Source of the DNA: Closterium sp. Naga37s-1
Lineage: Eukaryota; Streptophyta; Zygnematophyceae; Desmidiales; Closteriaceae
Length of the DNA: 64,000 nucleotides
Assembly: GCA_947471745.1 (NCBI GenBank)
Contig: CANJKZ010000263.1
Span: 1,656,501 to 1,720,500 of the forward strand
Reading direction: 5' to 3'
Below, piece by piece: positions 1-11,818 of this stretch. Positions within the stretch are counted from its first letter, which is position 1, and the number at the start of each line of letters is the position of its first letter. Under the pieces are notes generated by a model. That model saw only the letters and a program-made list of their open reading frames with translations, ran no database searches and had not been told where the DNA came from. The translations under genes were made by a program, and so were the position numbers.

Positions 1-300
1 CCCCTCTCTGTCCCAACTCCCCTCTCTCTGTCCTAAGTCCCCCCTCTCTGTCCCAATTCCCCTATCTGTGTCACAACCCCTCTCTCTATTCCACGACCCC
101 ACCCCTCCTAACGGTGGCGAGTTTCCTTAGCACCACCACCACCAGCACCAGCACCACCACCACAACCATCTCTCCCACTAGTAATACCACCACCGGCACC
201 ACTGCTGTTCCACGAACCTCCCTCTGTTCCAGACCCCTCTCTCTATTCCACGACTTTTGAGTCGACTAAAAAATCGACTTATCACACACAGACCGCTCTC
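1..300. repeat. Short C/T-rich tandem repeat and duplicated 3' end of the RSZ33-like gene
   Basis: Positions 1-90 are imperfect repeats of a 15-20 bp C/T-rich unit (CCCTCTCTGTCCCAA-like). Positions 85-135 duplicate the segment at 298-350 that holds the stop codon and last residues of the minus-strand gene, including the shared block around CTAACGGTGGCGAGTTTCC. A degenerate copy of the 18-bp palindrome (251-276) lies between the two copies. No separate gene is visible. Confidence 0.7.
251..276. repeat. Palindrome, TCGA centre, decayed
   Basis: TTTTGAGTCGACTAAAAA with partly complementary outer arms CGA/TCG. Lies between two copies of the RSZ33-like gene end. Confidence 0.75.
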
Positions 301-323
301 TCTATTCCACGACCCCACCTGTC

Positions 324-3300
324 CTAACGGTGGCGAGTTTCCTTAGCGCCACCACCATCTCTCCCACCACCACCACCGCCACCACTGCTGCTACCACGAT
401 TACGATCCCCCGTGGTGCCACCCCCACCACCGCCACCACCGCCACCACTGCCACCACCACCACTGCCCTTGCCACTCCCACGATCACGACCCCCTGTGCC
501 ACCACCCCCACCGCCACCACCGCCACCGCCACCACCACCACCACCACTGCCGCCACCGTTACCACGATCCCGATCCCGCCCCCCTGTGCCGCCGCTGTTG
601 CCCCTGTTCCTGCCCGCCCCACCCCGTTTCCCTCGGTCCGCAAACTCCTGATCCTGAGGACGCCTCCCCATTGGTGGACTCATCATCACCCCCTGCGGTT
701 TGCCCAAAATTCCGTCTCCTCTATTTCCTTCTGCCCAGCCCGCATTTCCTCCTGGCCCGCCTTCTGCCCGAGCCATAAAACCCTCCGCCCGACCAATAAT
801 CCCATCTGCCCGACCACCATACGCACTGCCCCCACTAAAATAAACCTCAGCAGGAGGAGGAGGAGCAGGCGTGGGCGCATAAGAGGGCATATTAGAGTAA
901 CCGCCACTTACACCCCCACTGGGACCACCAGCATTACCACCACCATAGCTACTCCCGAAACCGCCGCTCCCTGTGTTACTGCTCCCCGTATACCCGCCAG
1001 ACCCTGGCTCTGGTGCTCTTGCAGGGTAACCCTGGCCAGGCTGCATCGCAGGGGTGTTATCAACAACGTAAGACAAACCACCGGGTCCGACGGATACACT
1101 GCTGCTGCCCATGAATTGCTCACTGGTATTCATGAACGGCTCCGTGTTACGGTTACCAGCGTACAGCTGGCCTGGTAACCCTCCTCCTGCCGGCGCACCC
1201 CTTGGGTCGACCCTTGTGTCGATCCTCGTGTCGTAAGTGGGAGGTGGTCCGGGGGGGAGGGGAGGAGCATTTTGATTAGAAACCGGGGCAGTAGCAAGCC
1301 AAGGAGGAGTAGAGAGGGACGAGTCACCAGTAGTAGCACCACCACTGTAGGGTGCACTGCCACCATACCCCCCAGGTGCAGGGGTATTTGCAGTAGTGCC
1401 ATAGGTGCCTTGCGAACGAAGTCCCTCCACTCTTCCCCCAGCAGCAGTGGCGCCATAGGAGCCGCCCACTTCACCGTACACGCGAACTGGCTCATACTGC
1501 TGCAAAACACCTGACATTTCACCTGAGATTCCCGTGTGCTGCTGCTGCGGTGGCTGCTGCTGCTGCTGCTGCTGCTGCTGGAGCTGCAGTGGCTGCTGCT
1601 GCCCCACAGGCTGCCCAGAAAGTCTTACAGCTTGCTGAGTCAACATCCCATCCTGCCCCACAACAAATATTTGCTGCCCCCCTGTCTCTGCTTGCAGCGG
1701 CATCCCCCCTTGCTGCTGCATCCCCTGTTGCCCCCCCTGCTGCAATCTCCCCCCCTGCACCCCTCCCTGCTGCATCCCCTGAATCCTCCCCTGCTGCATC
1801 CCCTGCACTCCCCCTTGCATCCCCCCTTGCTGCATCCCCCCCTGCTGCATCCCCCCCTGCTGCATCCCCGCCTGCTGCATCCCCCCCTGCTGCATCCCCC
1901 CCTGCTGCACTCCCCCTTGCATCCCCCCCTGCTGCATCCCCCCCTGCTGCATCCCCCCCTGCTCTACCCTCCCCTGCTGCACCCTGTCTTGCTGAATCCC
2001 CTGTACCCCCCCCTGCATCCCCCCCTGCTGCATTCCCCCCTGTATCCCCCCCTGCTGCATTCCCCCCTGCATCCCCCCCTGCTGCATCCCCCCGCCCTGC
2101 GGCAGAGTCACCCCATCCTGCCCCACCAGCCGGCCATCACTGGCACTCACTAGAATAAGCTGCTCGCCCCTCGCTGCCGCAGCTGCTGCTGCTGCCGCTG
2201 GGATAGCCACATACACCACGTCTCCTGCTCCTCCCCCTCCCATTGCTCCTCCACCCCCCATTCCTCCTCCAACCCCACCTCCTAAACCTCCTGCCATTCC
2301 TGCCCCCATTCCTCCCGCTTTCCCTCCCTCCATCCCTCCACCGATTCCTCCCCCAATTCCTCCTGCCATTCCTCCTGCCATTCCTCCTGCCATTCCTCCT
2401 GCCATTCCTCCGCCCATCCCGCCACTGCTCACCACTCTTCCTAATCCATCTGCACTCCCTGGTATACTTCCCCCATCCATTCCACTGTCTTGCATGCCCC
2501 TACCCATTCCACTGCCTTGCATGCCTTGCATGCCAGGACCAGAAACACCACCACCACCGTAACCACCAGAACCAGCAGCACCATACACAGCAGAACCACC
2601 ACCAGCAGGAGCAGTAACAGCAGGAGCAACAGGAGCAGGAGCAGGAGGAGGAGCAACGGTGCCTAGGGTAAAGCCAGGGCCCGACACAACAGCACCCATT
2701 GCACCAGCACCAGCACCACCACCACCAGCACCAGCACCAGCACCAGCACCAGCAGTAGGAGGAGCCTGCTGAATGTTAGAGACAGCCATACCACCCTGCC
2801 CGTACACCTGACCCCCGTTACCAGCCCCCACTCCCATCCCCATACCCATCCCCATATCCATCCCCCCGCCCACTCCCACATGCCCACCCACATCCCCTGA
2901 GCTCCCAGCTGTACCCCCATAAGCTGCGCCCCCATAACCCACTCCACTATAAGCCGACCCGTTATAAGGCACACCGCCATATGGCATGTTTGAGACGGGG
3001 GCGGGAGCAGGAGCAGGAGGCAGGGGATTATAAGGAGGAACAGATTTAGGGGGGGTGGCAGAAACAGTCATCACCAGTCTGGCTTCGGGCTTTGCACCGC
3101 TGCCCTCCATATAATCACGGTCGTTTCTGCTTGGAAAATAACCTCCTCCTCCCTGCGGATCCCTAAAGGCACGGTCGTTTCTGTCGCGCCCGGCATTGTC
3201 CCGCTCGCTATTGTCACGACCTCTCTTGCTCCCTGGGCTGCCAAGTCCGTTATAATCACGCTCCCTCTTGTCACCACCACCACCACCACCACCATGATCA

Positions 3301-3468
3301 TAACCTCTTTTACCATCCGTTCCCCACCGCTCCCGCTCCCTTTCCCTCTCCCTATTGATCTCGCTCCTCCCTCGCTCCCTCTCATCCCTGTCCCTCTCGT
3401 CCCGTCCCCGGCCTCCATCCCTCCTCTCATCCCTCTCGCCCCGCCCGAGCCTGTCTCTCAAATCACGC
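324..3468 (-). CDS. Low-complexity RD/RE-, Gly-, Met- and Gln-rich terminal exon
   Basis: One open frame of about 1050 codons follows a 3' splice site (TTTACCAG at 3475-3469) and ends at the TAG at 326-324. It begins with a charged Arg/Asp/Glu tract (RDLRDRLGRGERDERR, then repeated RERERE). It continues through Gly/Ala/Tyr-rich sequence, tandem GGMAGGM repeats (around 2350-2420), long QQGGMQGG repeats (around 1690-2090), a polyglutamine run and a Gly-only stretch before GGAKETRHR. The composition is that of an intrinsically disordered RNA-binding tail. It is most simply the C-terminus of the RSZ33-like gene upstream, but the splice phase is unresolved. Several shadow frames are open on the plus strand because of the repeats. 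Confidence 0.55.
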
Positions 3469-6400
3469 CTGGTAAACGAAAGGAAAGTAGAGTTCCGACA
3501 CACCCCCAATTCACAGCCACCGGAGAGAACAGAAGGCAAGGGACCAAAAAGAAGAAAAAATGGGGGCAGGCAGTAGGAGGGAAATGGATGGAAGGAGGGG
3601 AAAGGGAGAAGGTTGGGGAGAGAAAGAGAGATGAGGATGGAGTAGCATGGCACAGGTTAAGTACACAAGTGGCAAGTGCTTTTGTGTAGCTAATAAAAAC
3701 AATACAGCCACAAGAAACCTGAAAAAAATGGGAGGATTATAATGTCAAGCGCCGTCTCATCCCATCCCATTCCATCCCATCCCACCACACCTCAGCTCAC
3801 TCCTCATCACATCCCACCCCACCACACCTCACCACTTCTCATCTCATTCCATCCCTTCACACCTCACCTGGGCGAGTGCTGTCTGGAGGTGGGCGACGAA
3901 TGACGCTTGTCCCACCTGCGCTGCTTCTCATGCTGATCCGCATCTGCTACTACACATGCACAAACAAGTGAAAGCAGAATGCGGGTATTGCAAGGCAGTT
4001 CTGCTATGCTGGGAAGCATGAGAGGAATGCGGGTAAACCACTGGCTTCCCCTGCCTGCGCTGCTTCTCATTGATCCGCACCTGCTACTACACATGCACAA
4101 ACAAGTGAACCCAAAGGAGTGAAACGGGAGGAATGAAACGGTAGAAGTGCGGGTATGGGCTGGGCCAAGGTTGACACTAGCGCCACCCACCTGCGCTGCC
4201 CTGCTTCTCATGCTAATACGCACCAGCTCCTGCACCAGCATGGATGAGTGGAAGCAAAGGCGTGAAATGAGGGGAGTGGAATCACAGCAACACGTGCCAC
4301 TGCAACACAATCATACAAGCAGCCTCACCAGGAATATGCGGGCAGTCCTTGAGCACAAACGACCATATTCATTGCAACAAAAGCAGACTCACCAGCAATT
4401 TGCGGGCAGTCCTTGAGCACATGTCCGGATGCATTGCACCCGAAGCACTTGACTCCTCCACTTGCCGCCGCCTCAGGCATCCCAGAGGCAGATGCCCTGG
4501 GCTGCTTGTGACTCACTCACCAGAAATCTGGGGGCAGTCCTTGAGCACATGTCCGGATGCATTGCACCCAAAGCACTTGACACCACTTGCCGCCGCCTCA
4601 TGCATTCCCGCAGCAGCACCAGGGATCATCCCACCAGCAGCTGAATCCAAGATCACCCCAGACCCAGATGGCACCCCGCTAGGCTTGGCCGGCATAGCAG
4701 GGCGGTTAGGGCAGTGCTTGTGCAGATGCCCGGGCTGCTTGCACCCGAAGCACACCACCTGCGAGTGGTGCTGCCTCTGCCTGTCCGGGCAATCCGTGGA
4801 GCGATGGCCCTCCTGCCCGCAGGTGAAGCAGCGCGGTGGGTTCGAGGGCTGGTTGGTCTGTGGGGGGAGAGGAGATGGATAGAAAGACGGATAGTAAGCA
4901 TGTGAGCTGTGGGCGCTTGTGGCTCTGTGAGCAGTCCGTGGGGCGATGGCCCTCCTGCCCGCAGGTGAAGCAGCGCGGTGGGTTCGAGGGCTGGTTGGTC
5001 TGTGTGGGGGCAGGGAGATGGATGGAAAAGAGGGGGAGTAAGTGCAAATGAGCAGCAGAAGCATCAAAGATAACCCCAGGCCCAGATGCCCCCACGCCAG
5101 GCGTTGTTTTTGAGGCGCCTCAAAAACCACCTCAAGCAGACGCATCAAAGATAACCCCAGGCCCAGATGCCCCCACGCCAGGCGTTGTTTTTGAGGCGCC
5201 TCAAAAACCACCTCAAGCAGACGCATCAAAGATAACCCCAGGCCCAGATGCCCCCACGCCAGGCGTTGTTTTTGAGGCGCCTCAAAAACCACCTCAAGCA
5301 GACGCATCAAAGATAACCCCAGGCCCAGATGCCCCCACGCCAGGCGTTGTTTTTGAGGCGCCTCAAAAACCACCTCAAGCAGACGCATCAAAGATAACCC
5401 CAGGCCCAGATGCCCCCACGCCAGGCGTTGTTTTTGAGGCGCCTCAAAAACCACCTCAAGCAGACGCATCAAAGATAACCCCAGGCCCAGATGCCCCCAC
5501 GCCAGGCGTTGTTTTTGAGGCGCCTCAAAAACCACCTCAAGCAGACGCATCAAAGATAACCCCAGGCCCAGATGCCCCCACGCCAGGCGTTGTTTTTGAG
5601 GCGCCTCAAAAACCACCTCAAGCAGACGCATCAAAGATAACCCCAGGCCCAGATGCCCCCACGCCAGGCGTTGTTTTTGAGGCGCCTCAAAAACCACCTC
5701 AAGCAGACGCATCAAAGATAACCCCAGGCCCAGATGCCCCCACGCCAGGCGTTGTTTTTGAGGCGCCTCAAAAACCACCTCAAGCAGACGCATCAAAGAT
5801 AACCCCAGGCCCAGATGCCCCCACGCCAGGCGCTGTTTTTGAGGCGCCTCAAAAACCACCTCAAGCAGACGCATCAAAGATAACCCCAGGCCCAGATGGC
5901 CCCACGCCAGGCGCTGTTTTTGAGGCGCCTCAAAAACCACCTCAAGCAGACGCATCAAAGATAACCCCAGGCCCAGATGGCCGCACGCCAGGCGTTGGCG
6001 GCTGCATGGCAGGGCGGGTACATCAGCATGCGCCACACATTTATTCACATACAAATAGTGATAGTAATCACACATAAATCAACACATATTCAAATACATA
6101 TAGTCATAGGAATCACGCATACATTAATCAACACATATTCAAACATGTGTAGTTATGGTAATCAAACATACAACCACACATATCCACCAATAACCCTACA
6201 TGAAAAACACACTCACCTCACCTGTTTGGACATCTCCAAGACAATTCTCGTCCTGTCCACCACCATGCCATCGCAGCACTCAATGTCGGCACGTGATGAG
6301 TCTACTTTTGAGTCGACTCAGAAATAGACGAGCAGCACAACAACATGCACCACATCTCATCTCACACCCATTGACACACACGGCAACCTCTTCAAAAAAC

Positions 6401-9400
6401 ACTCACCGGTTTGTACATCTCCACAATGATCCTCGCCCCCCCCACCACCATGCCATGCCATGCCACCACATTACGTGTGTGGCTAGTAATGATTCTGGTG
6501 CCATGCCGCACAACAACAACCACCACACATGTATCCACTGTCGCACACATGCACGCGCAGCACAGTGACCCCATACAGCACAGCACTCAGCATGATCCTC
6601 GCTCCGTCCACCACCATGCCATCTCAGCATTCTATGTCGGCACTAGCAGCAAATAAACCAACAAGCATCATTCACATATGCACACAATAGCCCGGCCTAA
6701 AGCACTCACCGGTTTGGACATCTCCACAATGATCCTCGCCCCGCCCACCACCATGCCATTGCAGCGCAACTGTGCTTCCTTGGCACTAGCAGCACATTAA
6801 CATGCATCACTCGCATATCCACACAATAACCCAGTCAAAAGCACTCACCGGTTTAGACATCTCCACAATGATCCTCGCTCCGTCCACCACCATGCCATCT
6901 CAGCATTCTATGTCGGCACTAGCAGCAAATAAACCAACAAGCATCATTCACATATGCACACAATAGCCCGGCCTAAAGCACTCACCGGTTTGGACATCTC
7001 CACAATGATCCTCGCCCCGCCCACCACCATGCCATTGCAGCGCAACTGTGCTTCCTTGGCACTAGCAGCACATTAACATGCATCACTCGCATATCCACAC
7101 AATAACCCAGTCAAAAGCACTCACCGGTTTGGACATCTCCACAATGATTCTCGCCCCATCCACCACCATGCCATCGCAACGCTGCTGTGCTTCCTTGGCA
7201 TCTTGTGCGTTGTTAAACTCCTGCCAATAGAACACACAGCAAGGTTTGGGGTATAACAACAAACCATTTGTTAGACTTGGTAGGTAGACGGTTGTCTCTT
7301 GCTTCCTAAGCACGTTGACGCAGGAATTCATGCAGCCCAAAACGCGTGTCAGCAGAACACAAAATGGGCTTTAGGGGACGAAGTGAATCGTATGGAGAAA
7401 AAAAAAATAGAAAGAAAGAGAAAAAAAAGCTTTCTGAGCATCCCGCCTTATGGATTTCATGCCACCATCCACATCCAATCGGACACAGACTGTGCCACAG
7501 AGTGTAGCGCCTCCGCCGTCCGGTGAACGTCACACGCGCGCGAGCACCTTGCATATGGCATGTCAAGTTCCCCACCACCTTGCATTAGCATGCAGGCATC
7601 TTGCGGTCCTTACCATCAAGGTTCATCGTGGAGTAGCTGCAAACCTGTAGAATTCACTTAAGCAAAAGGATCAAGACTGTAAAACTGATTCCCAGAAAAT
7701 TCAAGAAAATCTCACAACCTTCAAACTCGAAAAACCCCTATTCGCAAACCGGTTTCGGCCTTCGGGACAGAACCCCTTAGGCCTTCATCTTGCGGTCCTT
7801 ACCTTAGCCCTTTCTGCTTCTCATTCTGACAGACACCAACCACTCCCTTCACACATCCCCTTGCTACTCCACTCTGGTGAATGTTGACGACACTACTCTC
7901 ATTGCTAATTCTGCTGCGGGGCACAGAAGCTCTGCAAAACTACATCAAATGCAAGGACTTGGTCATTGATTGTGGTCGTGGCGATCAAACCAGTCCTCCG
8001 GAAGGTATATCAGGCCTAGGAGCTGGCTCAGAATGCCGCAGGCCAAGCCAGTCAGCATTTTGAGGCGCCTTGTTGGTCGTGGCGATCACACCAGTCCTCC
8101 GAAAGGTAAATCAGGCCTAGGATCTGTTCAGGATGCCGCAGGCCAACCAACCAAGCCGGTCTGCATTTTCATCTTTGGTCGTCAGCTCATTCCACCCTCA
8201 TATTTCCTACTTCCCCACTATGCCACCACGATTGTCGGCCAATCATGTACGGTAAGACGTGCCCCTCCCTACCCCACCACGCTGTACATATTCATCGACA
8301 TTCTCGCCCACTTCATCAGCATTGACCACCACCATACCTCTGGGCGCAGGATTGCTGTCCAAAAGAGCGTACGCTATCTTCGTGGCAGGCAGGCACCAAG
8401 GACTTTGTCTAAGGGACCCTTACTAGGGAGGGACCCTGCAAGGGACCCTTACTAGGGAGGGACCCTGCAAGGGACGCTGATAGCTAACCAGCTCTCCTCA
8501 TTGGTTTCATAAACTCTCAAAAGTCAAGGTCTTCAGACTTCAGGGTTAGGTCGAGGGCCGGTTTCATTTCAACTGACCCACATGGGCCAACCCGGGCTGG
8601 TCTGTCAACGTTGACCATGAAAGGGACGAGTTGATTGATACTGCGTTTGGACGGACGGCGACGGCGTGGCCATCATTCAAAGATACTGTGAAGTGGACAA
8701 TGCAGAGTTGTCTTTCGTACGGACAATGCGGGGAAGCGAAGCGACCATGATGGTGCACGGGAGGAGACTGTGGTTCAGCTTCAAGACAGCATGAGGTGGA
8801 CGGATTGGGGCTGGGCTGTGATTCCGACAAAGACGAACGTCGGTGAAGCCACCGCCCCGCCACGATGTTAGCACGAGAGGAGATTGTGGTTCGACTGCTG
8901 TGCCACCGTCCCACCGTGCTGTCGTGCCGCTGTGCTGCAGCTGTGCTGCTATGCCCCCATGCCACTGTAACTCTGTGCCACCATGCCGCTTTTGCCGGCG
9001 TGCCATGCCATCGTGCTGTGCTGCTGTGCCGTTGTGCCTTTGTGCCGCTGTGCCTCCGTGCCACTGCGCCAGTGTGCCGCCGAGCCGACAAAGAGAACCA
9101 AAGGATGAGGATGAGTCGGATCATGGTTCGGTTCGGACAAAGAGTGGCGAAACGACCATGAAGTGCGAAGAGTTGGTTCAGACGAGAGATGTCGGAGAGA
9201 ACATGCGACAGACAAGTGAAGGCTGCAATTAAAAAAAGGGCTGGTGAAGAGACCATGAAGCAGACGAGAGCAATCGCTGGATTTGCGGGTGCCTAAGAGC
9301 CGCTCTGAAGTACATGAGCGGATGTGATTTGACAAGGAGTGGTAATGAGACCACGCGAAGTAGACATCCGAAGATTGTGGTTTGGGTGAAGGGGGACAAA

Positions 9401-11818
9401 GGGAGCCAGATTCGGGTGAAGACTGAGGTTCGGATAATTGTTTCAAAGGACATGTGAAAAGAATGTCAACTTACAACAAGAAAAATGAGCCAACGAGCAA
9501 GAGTGCATGCAAGTCTTACCAAGAATGTTAAAGCTCCTCCGCTCCATCCACCATAGCCTGAAATGCAAATGTATGGTCTCGTACACACATCGTCACTACT
9601 ACAAGGATAACAGAGAAGCAATGCAAAAGTTCGTTACCACAAGGCCAAAACCAGTCCTGAGATGTCCTCTCTTCGCACCTTGACACCTGAATGAATGGCA
9701 CATGGTTGATAGATACATTTTTTTTGGTCAAAGGATCACAGCGCTACGCAAGCAAGAGGCTTACCACAAAAGCATAGTCAGTCTTCATGTCGACTCTCTT
9801 CACCCTAGGTGGTGAGAGGAAGGAGGCCCGGAAAGACATACAAGACCGGCCGGTCCCGTCCACGCAGCGCCGGTGTGGTGCAGCGCAACCGCAGAGCAGC
9901 CGACAGGGCAACGTCGGTCGGAGGACGCAGCAGCAGGCAACGCCGGTGGAAGCACAAGCAGCGAGCAACGCCACCATGGTAGCAGCAGCAGGCGCCACAC
10001 GAGACGAACAAGCGTCCAGAAATGCCGTCCATGCAGCCGCCCAGGTTGATGTCCATGCAGCCGCCCACACAGCCAGCCACCCATGCGGCCGCCGATGTGG
10101 TGAGAGGCGCACAAGCCAGCAGGAGACGTTTCACGAGGCAGCAGCAAAGGTGGATCGGCAGCAGAAGCAGCAGAGCCACAACAATTGTCCATGGTTGTGC
10201 GGAGGTTGGGCGGAACAGGGGAAGCGAGACGCAAGAGAGGGGGTGGAAAGGAAGGGTGGGAGAGAGAGGGAGAAGGGGGGAATGGAGAGGGGGAAGGGAA
10301 GGAAGAGGGAGGAGATGGAAAGGAGGGATGTCGAGACGAGAGCAGGGGGAGAGAGGGGAAAGGGTGGAAAAGCGGAGGAAGAGAAGAATGGAAGGAGGGA
10401 GGAGAGGCATGGGAGGAGGGGAACGCGGGGAGCAGACAAGGGAGCAAAAAGGGAAGCAGAAAAGGGAGTGGAGAAATGAAGAAGGAAAACTATAATTAGG
10501 TCCACGCACGCAGGGGAGGTGAACGGATGAACGGGCAGGTGTGTTGGGAACGGAGAAAGGATGGATTCATGGCGGGAGGGAGGGAGGAAGTATGGAAGGG
10601 AAAGGGGGGCATGTTATATGGAGGCTGGTGGGGAAACTGGGAACACAGGTGGCTGAGCTGAGGTGCCAAGGAGGCAAAGGCTCAAGCCAGCATTCAGGTT
10701 CAGCCCACTCCGGGTCAAGGTCAAGGGTTCCTGAGCCATGGAGATGATGATTGAAAACATAGGGCCCTTGGACGGATGTTGTTTGCCGTTATCAAGGGGC
10801 TCGGATCAAGGGGGCATGAGACCTGTTGAGAAGAAATGTTTTGAGCCCTAATGCCAAAAGTCGCCGCACAAACTGCAACGTCGCTTGCTTTGTAAACTCG
10901 GATTGCAGACCGGGGAGAGAGGGGAGGGGGGTTGAGAGGGTTTGGCGGGGTGGAGGGAGATACAGAGCCAACCATTCTTGCCCCAGAGCGGTGTGGGCTC
11001 AAAGGAGGAATGGCGAATGAGGAGCGCAGCTCAGTAGAAGGAATTGAAATACGCCAGCAGGCTCACGGCAAGCTCATGGACGGGGAGTTTATTCATCAGC
11101 ATCAGGAGCCACAGTATGGAGGTTGGAGAGTTGACGCTGGGATTAATAGCAAAAAACTCAACGCCAGAATCTGACACGAGAAGCAGTAGAGGTCAGGGTT
11201 GGAGACCAGGATCCAGAGAGTTATGCGCCATCCAGAGAGCCGCGCAAAAACACGAAAATTTCGAGTCTTCTAGAGAAATCGAGACGGGCGTTTCAAAACG
11301 AGGACCATTGGCGCTGCTTGACGCGAGCGAAAAACACCTCGGGAGTATCGAGAAGAAGCGGTAATTTGAGGTTGGATTGACATCATCTTGGTGCGTAAGT
11401 TGGAATCGATATCCCTGGTCGCATCCGGAATATCTCGACTCATCCGGAGCGCGCGCACGCAAGGCGATTGGTCGGCGACGCCGTTGGTCCTTCGCCAACG
11501 AATCTTCTCTTTCACAGAAAACGTGTGACGCGAAATCCAAAAGGCGATCTTGAGCGGGGAACAACACCAGTAAGCCGAAGAATCTTTACCGAATGCAAGC
11601 TTACAGAAGTGCAAGCTACGAGGTGGGGGGTGGGGGAGGTGGGGGGAATTGCAAAGATAATACCATCAAGAAAATTGCAATGAAACGGTTTGAAATGGTG
11701 GAGATAAGAAAACGCACTTTCCGTATTTCGAGAAGACGTCCTCCAGATCATGCATCCCCGTACGCGTCGACAAACGGCCGACATAAAGCCGGGACGTCTC
11801 GCGAGCGCCGACCTCCAT
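324..11818 (-). CDS. RSZ33-like RNA-binding protein (RRM, CCHC knuckles, disordered tail)
   Basis: Plant SR-type splicing factors of the RSZ32/33 group combine one RRM with CCHC zinc knuckles and act in nuclear pre-mRNA splicing. Exons read on the minus strand: 11718-11818 (starts MEVGARETSRLYVGRLST, with RNP2 as LYVGRL), 9765-9804 (VKRVDMKTDYAFV, RNP1), 7125-7220 (rest of the RRM, EFNNAQDAKEAQQ to VEMSKP) and 4521-4857 (three CCHC motifs: CFTCGQEGH, CFGCKQPGH, CFGCNASGH). Exons 1-3 total 237 nt, and the knuckle exon continues in phase 0. All four have AG/GT borders. The ATG at 11818 is the first in frame before the RRM. The link to the 3' exon at 324-3468 needs a small unseen exon or another splice site, because the phases do not match. 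Introns 2 and 3 are full of copies of exon 3 and the knuckle exon. Confidence 0.75.
3469..4520. other. Intron with truncated knuckle-exon copies and CATCC-rich sequence
   Basis: Between the knuckle exon and the terminal exon. Positions 4327-4515 (minus strand) hold two truncated copies of the end of the knuckle exon with its 5' splice site; the 4390-4515 copy encodes the third CCHC motif again. Positions 3895-4260 contain three repeats of a segment around CTGCGCTGCTTCTCATGCT. Positions 3750-3870 are a degenerate CATCCCATTCC/CACCACACCTC repeat. No other gene is seen. Confidence 0.6.
4858..5062 (-). repeat. Extra copy of the knuckle-exon start with its 3' splice site
   Basis: Positions 4925-5010 repeat the first part of the knuckle exon (TNQPSNPPRCFTCGQEGH) with its pyrimidine tract and CAG. 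They lie just upstream of the full exon on the minus strand. The copy breaks off within the exon and runs into intron sequence. It is one instance of the boundary duplication seen across this window. Confidence 0.7.
5063..5993. repeat. 81-bp tandem array, 11 palindrome-bearing units
   Basis: Eleven near-identical 81-bp units start at 5101, 5182 and then every 81 bp to 5911. Each contains a 22-bp perfect palindrome, GTTTTTGAGGCGCCTCAAAAAC. Most differences are single bases in the last units (GCGCTG for GCGTTG, GGCCC for GCCCC). Because 81 is divisible by 3, a repetitive frame of 27 residues stays open on the minus strand; I regard it as non-coding. The array lies in the intron between the last RRM exon and the knuckle exon. 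Confidence 0.9.
6205..7124 (-). repeat. Six truncated copies of RRM exon 3 with 5' splice sites
   Basis: Downstream (minus strand) of the full exon 7125-7220 lie partial copies at about 6981-7068, 6841-6925, 6701-6790, 6585-6655, 6405-6470 and 6215-6295. Each keeps the exon 3' part (MVVDGARIIVEMSKP-like), and most keep the GTGAGTG donor, but all lack the exon start. Two pairs form a 276-bp direct repeat (about 6595-6870 and 6871-7146) that looks almost identical. A degenerate palindrome lies at 6300-6329. Confidence 0.8.
6300..6329. repeat. Palindrome, TCGA centre, two mismatches over 30 bp
   Basis: TTTTGAGTCGACTCAGAA core with outer arms GTCTAC and a near complement TAGAC. Lies among copies of the RRM exon. 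Confidence 0.75.
7221..9764. other. Intron 2 of the RSZ33-like gene
   Basis: Mostly unique sequence. Positions 7970-8055 and 8072-8160 are two copies of one segment (GGTCGTGGCGATCAAACCAGTCCTCC and following), separated by a half-degraded palindrome at 8058-8075. A 31-bp tandem repeat (AGGGACCCTTACTAGGGAGG core) lies at 8408-8475. Positions 8890-9080 are a degenerate TGCTGTGCCGCTGTGCC repeat. No convincing coding exon is seen; the RRM reads directly from the 9765-9804 exon into 7125-7220. Confidence 0.5.
8058..8075. repeat. Palindrome, GCGC centre, right arm decayed
   Basis: TTTTGAGGCGCCTTGTTG lies exactly between two copies of a 75-85 bp direct repeat. Confidence 0.65.
9805..11717. other. 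Intron 1 of the RSZ33-like gene
   Basis: About 1.9 kb between the first two RRM exons. Positions 10200-10650 are strongly purine-rich (GGGAGAGAGG-like), giving long but compositionally trivial frames on both strands. I see no conserved coding signal here. Confidence 0.5.

Noticed and set aside
412-2160. Plus-strand Pro-, Leu- and Ala-rich frames opposite the terminal exon
   Set aside because: Shadows of the Gly/Gln-rich minus-strand frame; no domain or start context.
4513-6075. A 520-codon minus-strand frame joining the 81-bp repeats to zinc knuckles
   Set aside because: Only the part from 4857 down is coding (knuckles); a splice acceptor precedes it, and the rest is translated tandem repeat.
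9787-10500. Long frames on both strands in the purine-rich tract
   Set aside because: Composition-driven. They overlap an RRM exon and an intron with clear splice sites.
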